Of a stretch of 64,000 nt of DNA, positions 19,134 to 30,570 are shown piece after piece (position 1 is the first letter of the stretch; each line of letters opens with the position of its first letter). Below the pieces are notes generated by a model. That model made no database searches, was not told where the DNA came from, and saw only the letters and a list, made by a program, of their open reading frames with translations. Position numbers and translations under genes: made by a program. Source of the DNA: Sodalis ligni (lineage in GTDB: Bacteria > Pseudomonadota > Gammaproteobacteria > Enterobacterales > Enterobacteriaceae); the NCBI RefSeq assembly GCF_016865525.2, contig NZ_CP075169.1:5642337-5706336 (forward strand). Direction: 5' to 3'.

Positions 19134-20435
19134 CTAGATCGTCGTTTGGGCATCCGGGCCGCGCCAGAGCGACTCGAGGCCGTCCAGCAGGCCGCCGCGC
19201 CAGCAGAGGGCGTCATGGCCGCCGTCCACCCGCCGGAAGCGGATGCGATGGCGGGACGGCCGCAACAGCGCCAGCAGCCGTTCGTTAGCCTGGTAAATCA
19301 ACGGTTCATGAATGCCGGCTTCGATATACATTCCAAGAGCCAGACCGGCGCCCAGTCCGTTTTCCAGCTGCCTTAACAGCTCGCCGGACGCGCGGATATC
19401 GCCATCGATGCGTCCCGGGTCCCGATGGGGCCACCAAAAGGAACCCGACTGACTAAGCACCAGGCCGAAGCTCAGGGGCCAATGCAGCGCGGCGTACATC
19501 GCCGCCAACCCGCCGAAACTTTGCCCGGCCACCACCGTAGTGGCCGGATCGGGCCGATAGGGTGCCCAGGTCTCAAGCCACGGCATCAGCTCTTCCCGCA
19601 CCGCGAGCCAGAACTCCGCATTACAGGTCAGCTCATGGCTTCGTTGCCGGGTATCGACGCTGTCGATCATCACATACACCGCCTCCGGCAAGCGGCCCTC
19701 GCGGGTAAGCCGGCAGAGCGGAACGGCAACCGGCATCTCCTGTGACCAAAACCGACCGTCGAGCAATATCGCCAACGGCCGGCGATGGGGCTGCTGCTGC
19801 CCGGTGGTCAAAACCCAGACATCACGGCTATTGCCCAACCGCCGGCTGTGCCAGCGGCGGCATTCAAGCCGCGCCGGCGAAGGCGGTCGCAAGGCCCGCG
19901 AGTCCGCGCCCCGCCTGTCCACATAGGTCCAAGCCGTTTGCGGCGGCGCCAGCGGCATATGCAGGGGGGATAATCCATGGCCGCGGGCGCCGACCCAGCA
20001 GCGCAACGGGTTTAGTGAGTCATGTACCGCGCTGTCCAGCAGCCCTCCCCACCACAGACGCCATGCCGACATCTCCGTCTCCGGGCGACTCCCCGCCGCC
20101 GCGGGAAAGGGAGTTTCGTCCTCACGGGGAATAAAGCAATAACTTCCGCGCCAGGTGGCGCTCAGACAGGTTTGCCGGTACCAGACATCCGTGCCGGGCA
20201 AACGTTCCAGGCTTTGCGGCGCCAGGGACTGATGATGGTCGGTAATGCCGTTGATATTCAGCCATACCCGGCGAAGGGCCGACGTTTGCGCATTCCCGCC
20301 GGGATCGCGCCACAAAAAAGTTACCCGATAGCGGCCGTCCCGATCTTTTTCCACCCATGGGGTGCCGTGATCCGCTATCTCCCGCCACCACTCCTTCGTC
20401 CCTGCATCCGCCCGTCCCAGCATTATTGTGACCAT
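19134..20435 (-). CDS. fes: Enterobactin esterase Fes
   Basis: 433 residues. The N-terminal domain carries VTFLWRDPGG and the LNINGITDHH segment. The C-terminal alpha/beta-hydrolase domain holds the nucleophile elbow GQSFGG, an aspartate-rich region and GGHDA, which supplies the histidine. Fes hydrolyses imported ferric-enterobactin in the cytoplasm to release iron. It is convergent with fepC and divergent from fepA, sharing the Fur-box region at 20469-20487. No entA-F synthesis genes follow, so the cell may use the siderophore of others or encode synthesis elsewhere. Confidence 0.88.
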   Translation of the reverse strand: MVTIMLGRADAGTKEWWREIADHGTPWVEKDRDGRYRVTFLWRDPGGNAQTSALRRVWLNINGITDHHQSLAPQSLERLPGTDVWYRQTCLSATWRGSYCFIPREDETPFPAAAGSRPETEMSAWRLWWGGLLDSAVHDSLNPLRCWVGARGHGLSPLHMPLAPPQTAWTYVDRRGADSRALRPPSPARLECRRWHSRRLGNSRDVWVLTTGQQQPHRRPLAILLDGRFWSQEMPVAVPLCRLTREGRLPEAVYVMIDSVDTRQRSHELTCNAEFWLAVREELMPWLETWAPYRPDPATTVVAGQSFGGLAAMYAALHWPLSFGLVLSQSGSFWWPHRDPGRIDGDIRASGELLRQLENGLGAGLALGMYIEAGIHEPLIYQANERLLALLRPSRHRIRFRRVDGGHDALCWRGGLLDGLESLWRGPDAQTTI

Positions 20436-20468
20436 TGGTAATCAGCCTTTGTAAAACGCAATCTTAAT

Positions 20469-20487
20469 ACTATTGATAATTATTTCT
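20469..20487. promoter_or_regulatory. Fur box candidate between fes and fepA
   Basis: The core TGATAATTATTTCTA at 20474-20488 resembles the Fur palindrome TGATAATNATTATCA, with about 12 of 19 consensus positions over the longer site. It lies in the divergent fes/fepA promoter region, about 215 bases from the fepA start. Confidence 0.55.
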
Positions 20488-20699
20488 ATTTGCAATAATG
20501 TGTAAAGCTTCCTATGTATTCATAGTCATTTTGCCAGGATGGCGGCTTTGTCATGGGAATTTTTTTAATCGGCCAGGGAACGCCGCAACGGTATAAGCAG
20601 CGCCGCAGGCGTCTGTTTTCACGATAACAATGTGCCATTTCCAGACGGTGGCTAACCCCGCTCCGCCTGAGAATCGGCAGAGAATTCGAGATCTTAGCC

Positions 20700-22979
20700 A
20701 TGAAATTAGCAGGTTATTCCTTAGCGACCCTTATAGGTCTTGGGCTGGGCACATCGGCGCTCGCAGCCGCCGCATTGACGGCCAATGACGACAAGGAAGT
20801 CGTGGCGGCGGCGGATAAAAACGCTGAAAACAATGAGAAAAAAACCGCCGGCGGCGAGACCATGGTAGTCACCGCCGCACAGCAAAATCTACAGGCGCCG
20901 GGGGTCTCCACCATCAGCGCCGAAGAAATCAGGAAACGTCCGCCGGCGCGGGACGTTTCGGAAATCATCCGCACCATGCCGGGGGTCAACCTGACCGGCA
21001 ACTCCACCAGCGGCCAGCGCGGCAATAACCGCCAGATCGATATCCGCGGCATGGGGCCGGAAAACACCCTGATCCTCATCGACGGACTGCCGGTGAGCAG
21101 CCGCAATTCGGTGCGCCAGGGTTGGCGCGGCGAGCGCGATACCCGGGGCGATACCGCCTGGGTGCCGCCGGAAATGATCGACCATATCGACGTCCTGCGC
21201 GGACCGGCCGCCGCCCGTTACGGCAATGGCGCCGCCGGCGGGGTGGTGAATATCATCACCAAGCGCGACACCCGCGAATGGCACGGGTCGTGGAATACCT
21301 ATTTCAATGTGCCGCAACATAACGATGAAGGCGCCACCAAGCGCACCAATTTCAGTTTGGAGGGCCCGCTAAGCGATCAGTTCAGTTTTCGCCTCACCGG
21401 CGGCTACGGCAAAACCCAGGCCGACGCCTGGGATATCAACCGAGGCCACCAGTCCCTGCGCACCGGCACCTACGCCGATACCCTGCCGGCGGGCCGGGAA
21501 GGGGTGATTGACAAGAATATCGATGCCCTGCTGCATTGGGATTTCGCGCCGATGCAAACGCTGGAGTATGAAACCACCTTTAGCCGCCAGGGCAATCTGT
21601 ACGCCGGCGATACCCAAAACACCAACACCAGTGATTTGGTTAAAGACAATTACGGCAAAGAAACCAATCGGCTGTACCGGCAAACCCATGCCTTGAGCTA
21701 TCGCGGCTACTGGGACAGCGGCATCAGCACCCTCAATTACCTGCAATTTGAAAGAACCCGAAACACCCGCTTGGATGAAGGCCTGGCCGGCGGCACCGAA
21801 GGCATTTTCTCCGACGACAGCTTTTCCACCATCAGGTTGGACAGCCTGCTGGCGCACAGTGAGTTAAGCGTCCCCTTTGAGCTTGGGGTAAACCAGACCG
21901 CCACCTTCGGCACCGAATGGAATCAGCAGAAGATGAAAGACCCGGCCTCCAATACCCAGACCCTGCTGGGGGGAAACATTCCCGGTATCGCCAGCACCGG
22001 CCGCAGCCCGTACGCGTCGGCGGAGATATTTTCGTTATTCGCCGACGATAATATCGAGCTTACCGACAGCACAAGTCTGGTGCCGGGCCTGCGGTTCGAT
22101 CATCACTCCATCGTCGGCGACAACTGGAGCCCGTCCCTCAATCTGTCCCAGGGATTCGGCAGCGATTTCACCCTGAAAATGGGCATCGCCCGCGCCTACA
22201 AAGCCCCCAGCCTGTTTCAAACCAACCCCAATTACCTGCTGTACAGCCGCGGCCAGGGCTGCGCCGCCAGCACCGGCGGCTGTTATCTCCTGGGCAATAA
22301 GGACCTGGATGCTGAAACCAGCATCAATAAAGAGATCGGTCTGGAATTCAAACGTGGCGGTTATCAGGCGGGAGTGACCTATTTCCGTAACGATTATCGC
22401 AATAAAATTGAGGCGGGCTACGTGCCCACCGGCGTCTCTTCCAATGGTGCTTCCGATATCTATAAATGGGAAAACGTACCCAAAGCGGTGGTGCAAGGAT
22501 TGGAGGGTATGCTGAACATCCCGGTGACCAATACGGTGACCTGGAGTAATAATATGACGTATATGATTGAAAGTAAAAACAAAGAGACCGGAGATTATCT
22601 GTCGATCATTCCGAAATATACCTTAAACTCCACCCTCAGCTGGCAGGCGCGGCAAGATTTATCGGTTCAATCGACGTTATCGTGGTACGGACGCCAAAAA
22701 CCGAAAAAATACAACTACAAAGGCGAACCGGTAACCGGCAGCGAAACCAGGGAGGTCAGCCCCTATGCCATTGTCGGCCTGAGCGGAACCTATGAGGTGA
22801 CCAAGAACGCCAGCGTCACCCTGGGCATCGACAACCTGTTCGATAAACGCCAATTCCGGGCCGGCAACGCCCAAACCACCGGCAACGATACCACCGGCGC
22901 CTATATGTACGGCGCAGGCGCCGCCACCTACAACGAACCGGGCAGGACCTTCTATATGAGCCTGAATACCCATTTCTAG
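20700..22979 (+). CDS. fepA: TonB-dependent ferric-enterobactin receptor
   Basis: 759 residues. A signal peptide (about 1-22) leads to a TonB-box-like ETMVVTAA at about residues 53-60. The plug domain follows (IRTMPGVNLTGNSTSGQRGNNRQIDIRGMG...), then the 22-strand barrel ending in the outer-membrane motif with terminal Phe (YMSLNTHF). Closest family is FepA/PfeA. The 25 residues after the signal peptide are charged and longer than in E. coli FepA. A 264-bp leader separates it from fes. The 3' end abuts a copy of the dispersed 107-bp repeat. Confidence 0.88.
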   Translation: MKLAGYSLATLIGLGLGTSALAAAALTANDDKEVVAAADKNAENNEKKTAGGETMVVTAAQQNLQAPGVSTISAEEIRKRPPARDVSEIIRTMPGVNLTGNSTSGQRGNNRQIDIRGMGPENTLILIDGLPVSSRNSVRQGWRGERDTRGDTAWVPPEMIDHIDVLRGPAAARYGNGAAGGVVNIITKRDTREWHGSWNTYFNVPQHNDEGATKRTNFSLEGPLSDQFSFRLTGGYGKTQADAWDINRGHQSLRTGTYADTLPAGREGVIDKNIDALLHWDFAPMQTLEYETTFSRQGNLYAGDTQNTNTSDLVKDNYGKETNRLYRQTHALSYRGYWDSGISTLNYLQFERTRNTRLDEGLAGGTEGIFSDDSFSTIRLDSLLAHSELSVPFELGVNQTATFGTEWNQQKMKDPASNTQTLLGGNIPGIASTGRSPYASAEIFSLFADDNIELTDSTSLVPGLRFDHHSIVGDNWSPSLNLSQGFGSDFTLKMGIARAYKAPSLFQTNPNYLLYSRGQGCAASTGGCYLLGNKDLDAETSINKEIGLEFKRGGYQAGVTYFRNDYRNKIEAGYVPTGVSSNGASDIYKWENVPKAVVQGLEGMLNIPVTNTVTWSNNMTYMIESKNKETGDYLSIIPKYTLNSTLSWQARQDLSVQSTLSWYGRQKPKKYNYKGEPVTGSETREVSPYAIVGLSGTYEVTKNASVTLGIDNLFDKRQFRAGNAQTTGNDTTGAYMYGAGAATYNEPGRTFYMSLNTHF

Positions 22980-23002
22980 ACAGGCCGGGCCCGCTTTCCC
23001 GA

Positions 23003-23037
23003 TCGTGCAACTATTCGTGCTAAAGGGAGACCGTGCC
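23003..23037 (+). repeat. Partial copy of the 102/107-bp structured repeat
   Basis: Contains CGTGCAAC, then CGTGCTAAAGGGAGACCGTGCC, the leading part of the element found as arrays at 32.1-32.9, 52.7-52.9 and 62.7-62.9 kb. The stem-loop half is missing. It lies between the convergent fepA and malT genes. Confidence 0.7.
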
Positions 23038-25752
23038 CTACACCTGATACCCAATCATCGTCAGCATGCGCTTCACCTGCGACACCGCCTCCTGCCGCTC
23101 CCCCACACCGAGTTTCTGATACAAATTGCGGATATGGGTTTTGATGGTAGTGGACGCGACATCCAGCTCGCCGGCAATCTGATTATTGCTGTAGCCGGAA
23201 TAAATCAGGCCCAGCACCTGCCATTCGCGCTGGGTCAGCGGGCTGATGCGGATAAGCTCGGGGACCTGGGGATGCTGCAATAACTGATGAACGAACTCCT
23301 CATCGAAGTGAGCGAACTTATGCCGGTGATGGGCATTGATCTCCCGCAGGATACGCTGGGTACGCTGCTGCTCCAGCTCCGGCAGGATGCCCAGCTGCAA
23401 CAGCTGGCGCAACTGCACCGCCATCGTCTCCCCTTCAATCACGAAATGGCTGATGAACCCGGTACGATTGGCCAAGGTCAACGCCTCTATCAGCACGCTC
23501 TGGGCCTCGCTTTTGCGGCCGGTATGCCAATAAATCAGGTTGTTCAGCAACAGATTGCGGTTCAAATCGCTCACCAGCTGCAGCGTCCTGGCGTTGTCGT
23601 TTAATTCATCCAGCACCACTTCCGCCTCATCAAACTGGCCGAGCAGAATTTGCGCGCGGGCGATATTACGCCATTGTCCCTGCAGAAAATGGTTATCGAC
23701 GCAATCCGGTTTTACCGTCTGATTAAGCCAGTTGGCGGCGGCGACGGTATCGCCGGTCAATTGCCAATAAATCACCCGCGGTTTATCGGCATTGGTTATC
23801 CAGTCGCTGTGGTATTGTCCGCTGTTGATAAGATTATCGCAACGGTGCAGCAAACGGCGGGAATCGTCGATATCGCCGCGCGCCAGCGCGCATTTCGCCA
23901 GCATCGCCAGACACTGCAACTGCTGCTGCGGCTGGGCGCTGGCCAGCACGTTCAGTCCGGCTTTGGCGGCCTGCTCCGCATCCTCCAGGCGCGCCCAGGA
24001 CCAAAGCAGCTGCGCGCGCAGGCGCAGGAGAAATTCATGCATCGGCAATTGCTCAAGATGCTGTTCCCTCACCAGCGCGAACGCTTTCTCCTGGATATCG
24101 TAAGCCGCCTGCAAATAGCCCTGGGCAATCAATATTTCGCTTTGCTGCAGCAGCGCCCACAGGGCGTAGTGATAGACCTCATGCTGCCGGGCCATCCGGT
24201 CGGTTTGCTGCATCATGGTCAAGGCATGGGTCAAGCGCCCTTTGCAGTGGGCGACTTCCCCGGTTACCGACATGGCGACAATACGGCCGTAAAAACTGGA
24301 CATCGGCAAATGGCGCAGCGCTTCGGCGGCCAGAAACTCCGCCTGGTCGGTCTGGCCGGTGTTTATCGCCACCTGAGCCAGCAGCGCGTTGAATTCCGCC
24401 TGCAGCATCGGACTGATCTCAACGTCGCGGGCCTCCATTTGCGCTTTATCATGGGCCAGCATATCCGCCACCTCGCCGCAGCGGTGCTGGCTTTGGGCCA
24501 GCCAGCCCTTGAGCAGCACCAGCCTGGGAAGCGTGATCAGATCGTCATAAGGCACATGTTTCAGACAGCGATCCAGCAAGGCCAGTTCACCGCGGTTGAA
24601 CAGCCGCCAGCCGTTGTCCAACAGAATGCGGCACATCATCTCGCGGTCTCCCGCGGACATGGCATGGTGGATAGCCTCCGCCGGATAGCCCAGCGTCAGC
24701 CAGCCTTCGGCGGCGCTGCGGTGGATGGCGGGCAACTCCGCAGCCAATTCCCACAGGCAGCGCTGCCGCAGAAAACTGGCGAACAGCGGATGAAAACAGA
24801 ACCATTCGCCGGAATCATCCATGCGCTGGATAAACAAGCCCTGATGCTCGGTCATCTCCAGCCGGTGCTGACCGTTTTCTTCGCCGGTCAAATGGCCGAT
24901 CAGCACATCGTTCATGGAGCGCAGCACCGAACAGCGCAGCAAAAAACGCCGGGTGGACTCATCCACCCGATCCAGCACCTCGTCCACCAGATAATCGGAG
25001 AGATGACCGGCGTTGATGCCGGATAGCCGCTTCGCCGTCTTACTGGCGGGCGTATCGGACTGGCGCGAGGAGAGCACGATCAATTGCAAGGCCGTTGCCC
25101 AGCCGGCCACCTCATCGCATAACCGATTGCTGTCGGGGGGGTCAATGGCCATTCCCAGCCGGCAGTCGAAAAAACGCTTAGCCTCCTCGTGGGTAAAGGC
25201 CAATTGCTGGCTGCCTATCTCCAGCAGTTGATCCCGCACCCGCAGGTTGGCGATACCCAATGAAGGAAGATTGCGCGACAGCACGATGAGCTTGAGGTTA
25301 TCCGGCTGATTGCGCAGCAAAAACCGCACGGACTCATGAATCACTTCATTGGTGATCAAATGATAATCATCGATCACCAGGAATACCGGCGTCGGCCAGT
25401 CGGATAAATCCACCGACAGTTGGATGAACAGCGTCGACAGAGTGGCATATTGATGTTTCTGCGCCAGCGCCTCGCTGCGCTGGCAGTGGCCGCCGGTTGC
25501 CTGTTGGAATGCCGCAATCAGGTAACTGGCGAATCGCTCGGGCTCGTTATCGCTTTCGTCCAGGGAATACCATCCTAAATCCTGCTTTGCCGCCGCCCAC
25601 TGCGCCACCAGAGTCGTCTTGCCATAACCGGCGGGACTGGTGATAAGAGCCAGACGGTAATTAGCCGCCGCGGAAAGTCTATCTAACAAGCGTTGCCGAA
25701 CAACCGTATTTTGCAGCCTTGCAGGCCGTCTGAGTTTAGAGGGGATCAGCAT
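23038..25752 (-). CDS. malT: Maltose regulon transcriptional activator MalT
   Basis: 904 residues (E. coli MalT has 901). Walker [10 protein letters not shown] is at residues 39-47, followed by the STAND-class NB-ARC-like module ([16 protein letters not shown]), the TPR-like sensor domain in the middle and the C-terminal LuxR-type DNA-binding domain ([20 protein letters not shown]...[16 protein letters not shown]). MalT binds ATP and maltotriose and activates mal promoters. The gene appears intact although several of its targets are broken. It is divergent from malQ with a 293-bp gap. Confidence 0.94.
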   Translation of the reverse strand: MLIPSKLRRPARLQNTVVRQRLLDRLSAAANYRLALITSPAGYGKTTLVAQWAAAKQDLGWYSLDESDNEPERFASYLIAAFQQATGGHCQRSEALAQKHQYATLSTLFIQLSVDLSDWPTPVFLVIDDYHLITNEVIHESVRFLLRNQPDNLKLIVLSRNLPSLGIANLRVRDQLLEIGSQQLAFTHEEAKRFFDCRLGMAIDPPDSNRLCDEVAGWATALQLIVLSSRQSDTPASKTAKRLSGINAGHLSDYLVDEVLDRVDESTRRFLLRCSVLRSMNDVLIGHLTGEENGQHRLEMTEHQGLFIQRMDDSGEWFCFHPLFASFLRQRCLWELAAELPAIHRSAAEGWLTLGYPAEAIHHAMSAGDREMMCRILLDNGWRLFNRGELALLDRCLKHVPYDDLITLPRLVLLKGWLAQSQHRCGEVADMLAHDKAQMEARDVEISPMLQAEFNALLAQVAINTGQTDQAEFLAAEALRHLPMSSFYGRIVAMSVTGEVAHCKGRLTHALTMMQQTDRMARQHEVYHYALWALLQQSEILIAQGYLQAAYDIQEKAFALVREQHLEQLPMHEFLLRLRAQLLWSWARLEDAEQAAKAGLNVLASAQPQQQLQCLAMLAKCALARGDIDDSRRLLHRCDNLINSGQYHSDWITNADKPRVIYWQLTGDTVAAANWLNQTVKPDCVDNHFLQGQWRNIARAQILLGQFDEAEVVLDELNDNARTLQLVSDLNRNLLLNNLIYWHTGRKSEAQSVLIEALTLANRTGFISHFVIEGETMAVQLRQLLQLGILPELEQQRTQRILREINAHHRHKFAHFDEEFVHQLLQHPQVPELIRISPLTQREWQVLGLIYSGYSNNQIAGELDVASTTIKTHIRNLYQKLGVGERQEAVSQVKRMLTMIGYQV

Positions 25753-25930
25753 TTTTTTATTATCCAGAGGTATTGAATGGCGAAAAAAAGTTCAATCTTA
25801 ATGTTTATTGAAAGTAAGGATTATGTAAGTAATTATTAATACAGGGTTATCTATTTCCTGCTTCGGTAAATTGCGCACGGTCACAAATTTCACTACGCCT
25901 TATCGCTCATCCCTCATTATTTATTCACTG

Positions 25931-25940
25931 GAGGATGAGA
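25931..25940 (+). promoter_or_regulatory. MalT-box candidate upstream of malQ
   Basis: GAGGATGAGA matches the MalT box GGGGAKGAGG at 8 of 10 positions. A second near-match, GGGGATGAGC at 26042-26051 (9 of 10), overlaps the malQ ribosome site. That site may simply be the Shine-Dalgarno sequence. The gap 25753-26045 otherwise holds no gene and no trace of malP. Confidence 0.45.
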
Positions 25941-26051
25941 AATACCCGAACCATACGTTAGGTTACCCATTGAGTCATCGATACCGCCTGTTGCCTTTGG
26001 CAGGCGAGGACGCAATGTATCCGGCAGGTATTAGCGCCGGAGGGGATGAGC

Positions 26052-28161
26052 ATGGAAGAAACCGGATCAGAATCACTCTCAGCCAACGCCGGCATCGCCG
26101 CCGATTACATCAATGCCCTCGGTCAGCGGCAGAGTATCTCGCCTCATACCATACAACGATTGCTTGACGCCATGGGCTACACCGCCCAACCCGGCCCTGC
26201 CGACGCCGCCCCGCTGCCGCCGGTGCGGGTGTACCGGCAAAAAACACCCTACCGAAACGGTCCCGATGACCGGCACTGGCTGATCCCCGGCGGACAGGGC
26301 AATTTCCGCTGGTGGCTGCATACCGAACAGGGCCGCATCCATCATGGAAAAATCGCCGCCGGGCAACGGCTCTCTCTGCCGGTATCGCTGCCGCCGGGTT
26401 ATCATCGCCTGACCTTGAACCAGAACGGCCGGGAGTGGCATTGCCAGATAATCATTGCCCCCAGACGCTGTTATGAACCCGACGAGCTGCTCGCGGAGCG
26501 TAAGTTATGGGGTACCTGTGTTCAGCTCTATACCCTCCGCTCCGGACACAATTGGGGCATTGGCGATACCGGCGATTTAAAACAGCTTATCCGGGAAATC
26601 GCCCGGCGAGGCGGATCGTTTGTCGGCCTCAATCCCATCCATGCCCTGTATCCGACCCTGCCGGACAATGCCAGTCCCTATAGCCCCTCCTCCAGACGCT
26701 GGCTTAACACGCTCTATATCGATGTGGGAGACGTGGAAGATTTTCAACTCAGCCCGGCGGCACGTGCATGGTGGGCCCGCGGGGAGATTCGACGGGCCCT
26801 GGAGGAAGTCCGGGCCAGCCCCGGGGTGGATTATCGGCGCGTGGCGGCGTTGAAATATACGGCGCTGCGCCTGGCCTGGCAGCAATTCAACCGGCGCGCC
26901 GCAGACGACGTCCGGCGGCGGGACTTTGAGGAGTTCGTACGCCGCGGCGGCGACAGTCTGCGCTATCAGGGCATTTTCGACGCGTTGCAGGGGCAACTGA
27001 TTGCCAGGGATAAGGGGAACTGGAGTTGGCAGGTATGGCCGGAAGAGTACCGCGACGCCCGCGGCCCGGCCATAGAAGAATTTTGCCGCCATTCGTCCGG
27101 GGAGATTGCGTTTTATATCTGGCTACAGTGGCTGGCGGATCGGCAATTCAATGACTGTTTCGCCTTATGCCGCACCCTGGAGATGCCTATCGGCTTATAC
27201 CGGGATCTGGCGGTGGGGGTCAGCGACGGCGGAGCGGAAACCTGGAGCGAGCCGGCGCTGTATTGCCTGCGGGCCTCGGTGGGGGCGCCGCCGGATGTGC
27301 TCGGCCCCCGTGGTCAGAACTGGGGTCTGGCGCCGATGTCGCCCCATGAAATGGCGTCCCGCGGCTACCAGCCTTTTATCGATTTATTAAGGGCCGAATA
27401 TGCGCGGCTGCGGCGCGCTGCGTATCGACCACGTCATGTCGCTGCTGCGCCTATGGTGGATACCTCTGGGGGATACCGCCGGACAAGGCGCTTATATCCA
27501 CTATCCGGTGGACGATTTATTGGCCATATTGGCACTGGAGAGCCAGCGCAACCATTGCATGGTGATCGGCGAAGATCTGGGCACCGTACCGCAGGAAATC
27601 GTTAGCCGCCTGTTTAATAACGGCATCTATTCCTACAAAGTGCTCTACTTCGAGCAGGACGATCGCCACGTCTTTCGGCCGCCGTCCGGCTATCCGTCTC
27701 AATCCATGGCCACCCTCACCACCCACGATCTGCCGACGCTGCGCGGTTACTGGACCAGTGATGATTTGCGGCTCGGCCGGGCACTGGGACTCTACTCCGA
27801 CGACGACATATTAACCTTCCTGCACCAGGACCGCCGGCTGGCGCGGCAAGGGCTGCTGGACGCCCTGCACCGGCAGGGCAGCGTGCCCGAACGCACCCGG
27901 CGACAGGCCGACCGCCTGCTGATGTCTCCGGTGCTTAACCGCGGGATGCACCTGTTTCTCGCCGACAGCGCCAGCGCCCTGCTGGGATTGCAGCCGGAAG
28001 ACTGGCTGGATATGGCGGAACCGGTGAACGTTCCCGGCACTAGCGATGAATACCCGAACTGGCGCCGAAAACTGTCCCGTTCACTGGACGAAATCTTCGC
28101 CGACAGCAGCGTTAACCGCCTGCTGCGCGAGATTAACCGGCGTCGCGGCAAAGCGGGATAA
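26052..28161 (+). pseudogene. malQ: 4-alpha-glucanotransferase (amylomaltase) MalQ, frameshifted
   Basis: GH77 enzyme matching E. coli MalQ over its whole length. The first frame runs from MEETGSES to about base 27396, where GCCGAATATGCG carries one extra base relative to the expected RANMRGCGALRIDHV. The second frame then continues to the stop at 28161 with the catalytic-region motifs LRIDHVMS, VIGEDLGT and THDLPTLRGYW. The whole stretch is 2110 bases, one more than a whole number of codons. MalQ transfers maltosyl units between maltodextrins and is required for maltose growth. Its usual partner malP is missing upstream. Confidence 0.88.
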
Positions 28162-28166
28162 CGGAC

Positions 28167-28196
28167 CAAAAAAACGGCGACCACATTAGGTCGCCG
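28167..28196 (-). terminator. Intrinsic terminator of the malEFG transcript
   Basis: On the minus strand, CGGCGACC and GGTCGCCG form an 8-bp stem around a 6-base loop, followed directly by a run of eight T/U (28167-28174 is poly-A on the plus strand). It lies 52 bp after the malG stop. Confidence 0.85.
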
Positions 28197-28248
28197 AAGA
28201 CACAGCACACAGACACAGATAGATACAACAATTACCACAATAGTGACG

Positions 28249-29138
28249 TTAACCTTTTGTCCCCCCGGCGGTCAGTCCGCTGACCAGGAAGCGTTGGGCC
28301 AATAAAAACAGCAGGGTGATGGGCAAGGCCGAGAGCACCGCCGCGGCGGCGAAATCCCCCCACAGATAGTTTTGCGGGCTGAGATACTGCTGCATTCCCA
28401 CCGCCAGGGTATAGCTGTTGACATCCCGCAGGAGCAGCGAGGCCACCGGAACTTCGGTCACCGCCGCAATAAACGACAACACAAAACCACCGCCAGTATG
28501 GGCACCGATAGCGGCAGCAGTATCAGCCGGAAGGCTTGCCACGGCGTGGCCCCGTCAAGAGCCGCCGCTTCTTCAAGGGAACCGTCGATGGTCTCGAAAT
28601 AGCCCTTGATGGTCCAGACATGCAGCGCAACGCCGCCCATATAGGCGAATATCACGCCGCCATGGGTATTGAGGCCGATAAACGGCAAATACTGGCCCAG
28701 CCGATCAAACAGGGCGTATAACGCCACCAGCGACAGCACCGCCGGGAACATTTGAAATATTAGCATGCCTTTGAGCAGCGAGTTTTTACCGCGAAAGCGC
28801 ATGCGGGCAAACGCGTAGGCGCTGGTGGTGGATAACGCCAAAATGCCCACCGCGGTAATCGTGGCCACTTTTACCGAATTCCACAGCCACAACATGACCG
28901 GGAAAGGCGGCGGCGTTACGCTGCCATCCGGATGCTGCACCGGGAAACCCAGCGCCAGGCGCCAGTGCTCCAGGGAAATATGGTCCGGTATCAAACTGCC
29001 GGTGGAAAAATTGCCGGCCCGCAGTGAAATGGCCGCCACCATCAGCAGCGGGAAAATGATCAGGGCGATAAATCCCAGCAGGATCACATGAGTCACCGCC
29101 AGACGCAGATAATGGGATCGGGATTGAACAATAGCCAT
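28249..29138 (-). pseudogene. malG: Maltose ABC transporter permease MalG, frameshifted
   Basis: The N-terminal 220 residues match E. coli MalG, including the EAA loop [22 protein letters not shown]. At about 28495 a T run is one base short (GTTTTG where the family needs GTTTTTG), so PILAVV is followed by a few wrong residues and a stop. The correct continuation [17 protein letters not shown]...TAGGTKG is present in the next frame to 28249. The total, 890 bases, is one base short of a 296-residue MalG, the exact E. coli length. The lost part includes the last membrane segments and the C terminus that contacts MalK. Confidence 0.9.
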
Positions 29139-30570
29139 CGGTGCGCCTCCTTAATCAAACTTCATTTTGCTGGCTTTCAGGTTGAGCACCGCCAGGCCGC
29201 CCACCAGTAGGAATATCAGGGTGGCTATGGCCGCCGCCAGGCCAAAATCCTGTCCGCCGCCCCCTTCAAAAGCGATGCGATAGGTATAACTCACCAGCAG
29301 GTCGGTATAGCCGGCCGGCGTGGCGGTGCCGATACGGTCCGGCCCGCCGTTGGTCAACAGTTGTATCAGGACAAAGTTATTAAAATTAAAGGCAAAACTG
29401 GCGATCATCAGCGGCGTAAGCGGCTTAATCAGCAGCGGCAGGGTAATCAGGAAAAAATTCTGGAAAGGCCCGGCGCCGTCCATCGCCGAGGCTTCATATA
29501 AATCGTCCGAAATGGATTTCAGCAATCCCATGCAGAGGATCATCATATAGGGGTAACCCAGCCAGCTGTTAACCACAACCAGCATCAGCCGGGCCAGCTC
29601 CGGATTGTTGAACCAGGCCGGCTGTATACCGAACAGGGCCTGCAGCATGAGATTGATTTCGCCGAAACTCTGGTTGAATAATCCCTTGAAGATCAGTATG
29701 GAGATAAACGATGGCACGGCATAGGGCAGGATCAGCAGTAAGCGGTAAACGGCCCGCCCCTTCAACGCTTCCCATTGCACCACGCAGGCCAGCACCATGC
29801 CGATGGCTACGGTGGCTATCACCGTGAAAAACGAAAAGAGCAGCGTCCAGATGAAAATCGCCAGGAATGGCTGGCGGATGCCCTGATCCTGCAATACCCG
29901 CAGGAAATTTTTCCAGCCCACCGAGACCGTATAGCCGGGGCTGAGTTTATCGTCGCCGAAGCCGCCGTTGGCCGTTACCGCCTGGTAAAATCCCGTGGCC
30001 GGATTCGGCCGATAGACCGTACCCGTGCCGCTGTCGGTCAGGGTTTCACCCGCTCCCGGAATGTACAAAGGCCGCAAGCGGGAAAATTGCCGCAGCGAGC
30101 TCATGCGCAAGCGGGTGCCGTCGGGTAGTTGCAGGGTCAAGCCGCTGAGTGCCTGGCGATGTTGCGTGATGCTGCGTAGCGTGCCCCGCTCTCCCGCCGG
30201 CGGCCCGTCGGATCGGGATAGAGGCAGGGTCCTTTCCGTCCCGGGGGTAAAACTGAATGACGGCGTAACCAGGGTCCCGCCGCCATCGGGGTCGGTGAGT
30301 ACCAGGCGCCATTGACCGCCGTCGGGGTAGAGGCTGAAATCATAAGGCGTGCCGGAGAGCAATTGCCGGTCAAGCAGTACTGCCCGGGCGCGTTCATAGG
30401 TGAGCTGGTGGACGCTGCTGTAGTTGGTGAAAGCGATGGCGACGGTGCAAATCAGCGGAAACAGTACGAACAATCCCATGCCCGCCACGCCTGGGTATAC
30501 GTAGCGCCAGGCGTAAGCCCGGCGGTTGGTAAAAAGATAGACGCCGGTGCCGGTCAATATCAGCGTGAAC

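Noticed and set aside
25871..26167. 98-codon frame before malQ
   Set aside because: It overlaps the malQ start in another frame, covers the expected control region and shows no family resemblance or malP similarity.
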